Source: Trinickia diaoshuihuensis
GTDB taxonomy: Bacteria; Pseudomonadota; Gammaproteobacteria; Burkholderiales; Burkholderiaceae
DNA: 64,000 bases
Assembly: GCF_003390925.1 (NCBI RefSeq)
Contig: NZ_QUBS01000018.1
Span: forward strand, 62,001-126,000
Direction: 5' to 3'
Shown one piece after another: positions 63,469 to 64,000 of this stretch (its first letter is position 1; every line of letters begins with the position of its first letter). The position numbers and the translations under genes were made by a program. The notes below the pieces were generated by a model, which saw only the letters and a program-made list of their open reading frames with translations, had not been told where the DNA came from and did not search any database.

Positions 63469-64000
63469 TTAGTAATCGCCCCGCTCGCGCTCGATCCGCA
63501 TGCCACCATCGTGGCGATGATGACCGTCCTCGCTCGGGCGCTCGCGCGCGATCCGCATGACGTCGGGATTCGTCCTCACCCGTCGCATGACGTTCGCGAG
63601 GTGCACGCGGTCGCTCACCTGGATCACGAACCGCAACACCGTCGATTCTTGCGACAAGTCTTCGTCCATCGCGATGTGGACGATATTCGCGTCCGCCGAG
63701 GTGATATCGGCCGCCACGCGGGCGAATACGCCCTTCACGTTGCGCACGAGCACCTTCACCGCCACATCGAACAAACGGCCGGGCTGCGGTGCCCAGGCGA
63801 CGTCGATCCAGCGGCCCGGATCGCGCCGGTGAATGCGCTGAGCCACGCGGCAATCGGTCGTATGAATCGCCATCCCGAGCCCGATGCCGATATAGCCCAT
63901 GATGTCGTCGCCGGGAATCGGACGGCAGCAAGCGGACAACTGCACCGACATCCCTTCCGTCCCGGTAATGACGACGGGCGGCGCATGCGGCGTCGGGTGA
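63469..64000 (-). CDS. spoT: Bifunctional (p)ppGpp synthetase/hydrolase, C-terminal part (SpoT/Rel)
   Basis: The frame is open to the right edge, so the N-terminal catalytic domains lie outside the window. The visible ~176 residues contain the end of the conserved-cysteine/zinc-finger region (SVQLSACCRPIPGDDIMGYIGIG) and the regulatory ACT domain (KVLVRNVKGVFARVAADITSADANIVHI, ending QVSDRVHLANVMRRVRTNPDVMRIAR). SpoT/Rel sets the level of the stringent-response alarmone. The C-terminal ~20 residues are His/Arg/Glu-rich. Its place beside tRNA-Arg and greB fits the usual rpoZ-spoT neighbourhood. Confidence 0.93.
   Translation of the reverse strand, partial: HPTPHAPPVVITGTEGMSVQLSACCRPIPGDDIMGYIGIGLGMAIHTTDCRVAQRIHRRDPGRWIDVAWAPQPGRLFDVAVKVLVRNVKGVFARVAADITSADANIVHIAMDEDLSQESTVLRFVIQVSDRVHLANVMRRVRTNPDVMRIARERPSEDGHHRHDGGMRIERERGDY

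Overview
This window comes from a high-GC betaproteobacterium, almost certainly a member of the Burkholderiaceae (Burkholderia/Paraburkholderia/Trinickia group). The evidence is the strong G/C third-position bias, the Burkholderia-type porin, and the familiar local orders otsB-otsA, metE/metR and spoT-tRNA-greB. It reads as chromosomal sequence with little mobile DNA. I saw no insertion sequence, no CRISPR array and no intact prophage. The taxonomic call is an inference from gene content; no 16S rRNA is present.

Layout. Positions 1-13.5 kb hold envelope and stress functions: a partial membrane protein, a GT4 glycosyltransferase, an MsbA-like ABC exporter, otsB-otsA for trehalose, an SCO/CtaG pair for cytochrome oxidase assembly, an ElaA-type acetyltransferase, a pyruvyl-transferase-like protein, and a MocR regulator divergent from a PaiB-LysE pair. 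From 13.6 to 14.0 kb there is a tRNA operon (Gly, Gly, Cys). From 14.2 to 17.8 kb lie a glutamine-amidotransferase-like hydrolase with a long disordered N-terminus, an amidase and dsbB. A purine catabolic operon, xdhA-xdhB-xdhC-adenine deaminase-guaD, fills 18.0-25.5 kb. Its products would turn adenine, hypoxanthine and guanine into urate through xanthine.

The centrepiece is an aryl polyene (APE) pigment-lipid cluster at 25.5-44.9 kb. Sixteen tightly overlapping minus-strand genes (44849 down to 28752) run collinear with the E. coli ape order: chain-length factor, acyltransferase, two acyl carrier proteins, membrane protein, ligase, glycosyltransferase/acyltransferase, thioesterase, LolA-like, MMPL exporter, ketosynthase, dehydratase, ketoreductase, ketosynthase. 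The distinctive points are an aromatic amino acid ammonia-lyase (MIO enzyme) inserted in the operon, the ligase fused to an ApeI-like dehydratase, an extra FabB-like ketosynthase, and two tandem secreted paralogues. At the distal end sit a flavin enzyme carrying the WxWxIP halogenase signature and a divergent methyltransferase. Together they suggest a membrane-anchored, possibly halogenated and methylated aryl polyene of the xanthomonadin type.

The right third is mostly housekeeping. It holds a yybP-ykoY manganese riboswitch controlling a TMEM165/GDT1-type Mn exporter, a DUF4136 lipoprotein, pepN, fbp, tRNA-Thr with a truncated DUF3800 remnant beside it, a LysR regulator divergent from an aldo/keto reductase, and metE divergent from metR with a MetR box. 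These are followed by a 49-residue protein, a secreted chorismate mutase, an exonuclease-GIY-YIG fusion, a cold-shock protein, a porin, greB, two identical tRNA-Arg genes, a tandemly duplicated terminator, and the C-terminal part of a SpoT/Rel protein at the right edge.
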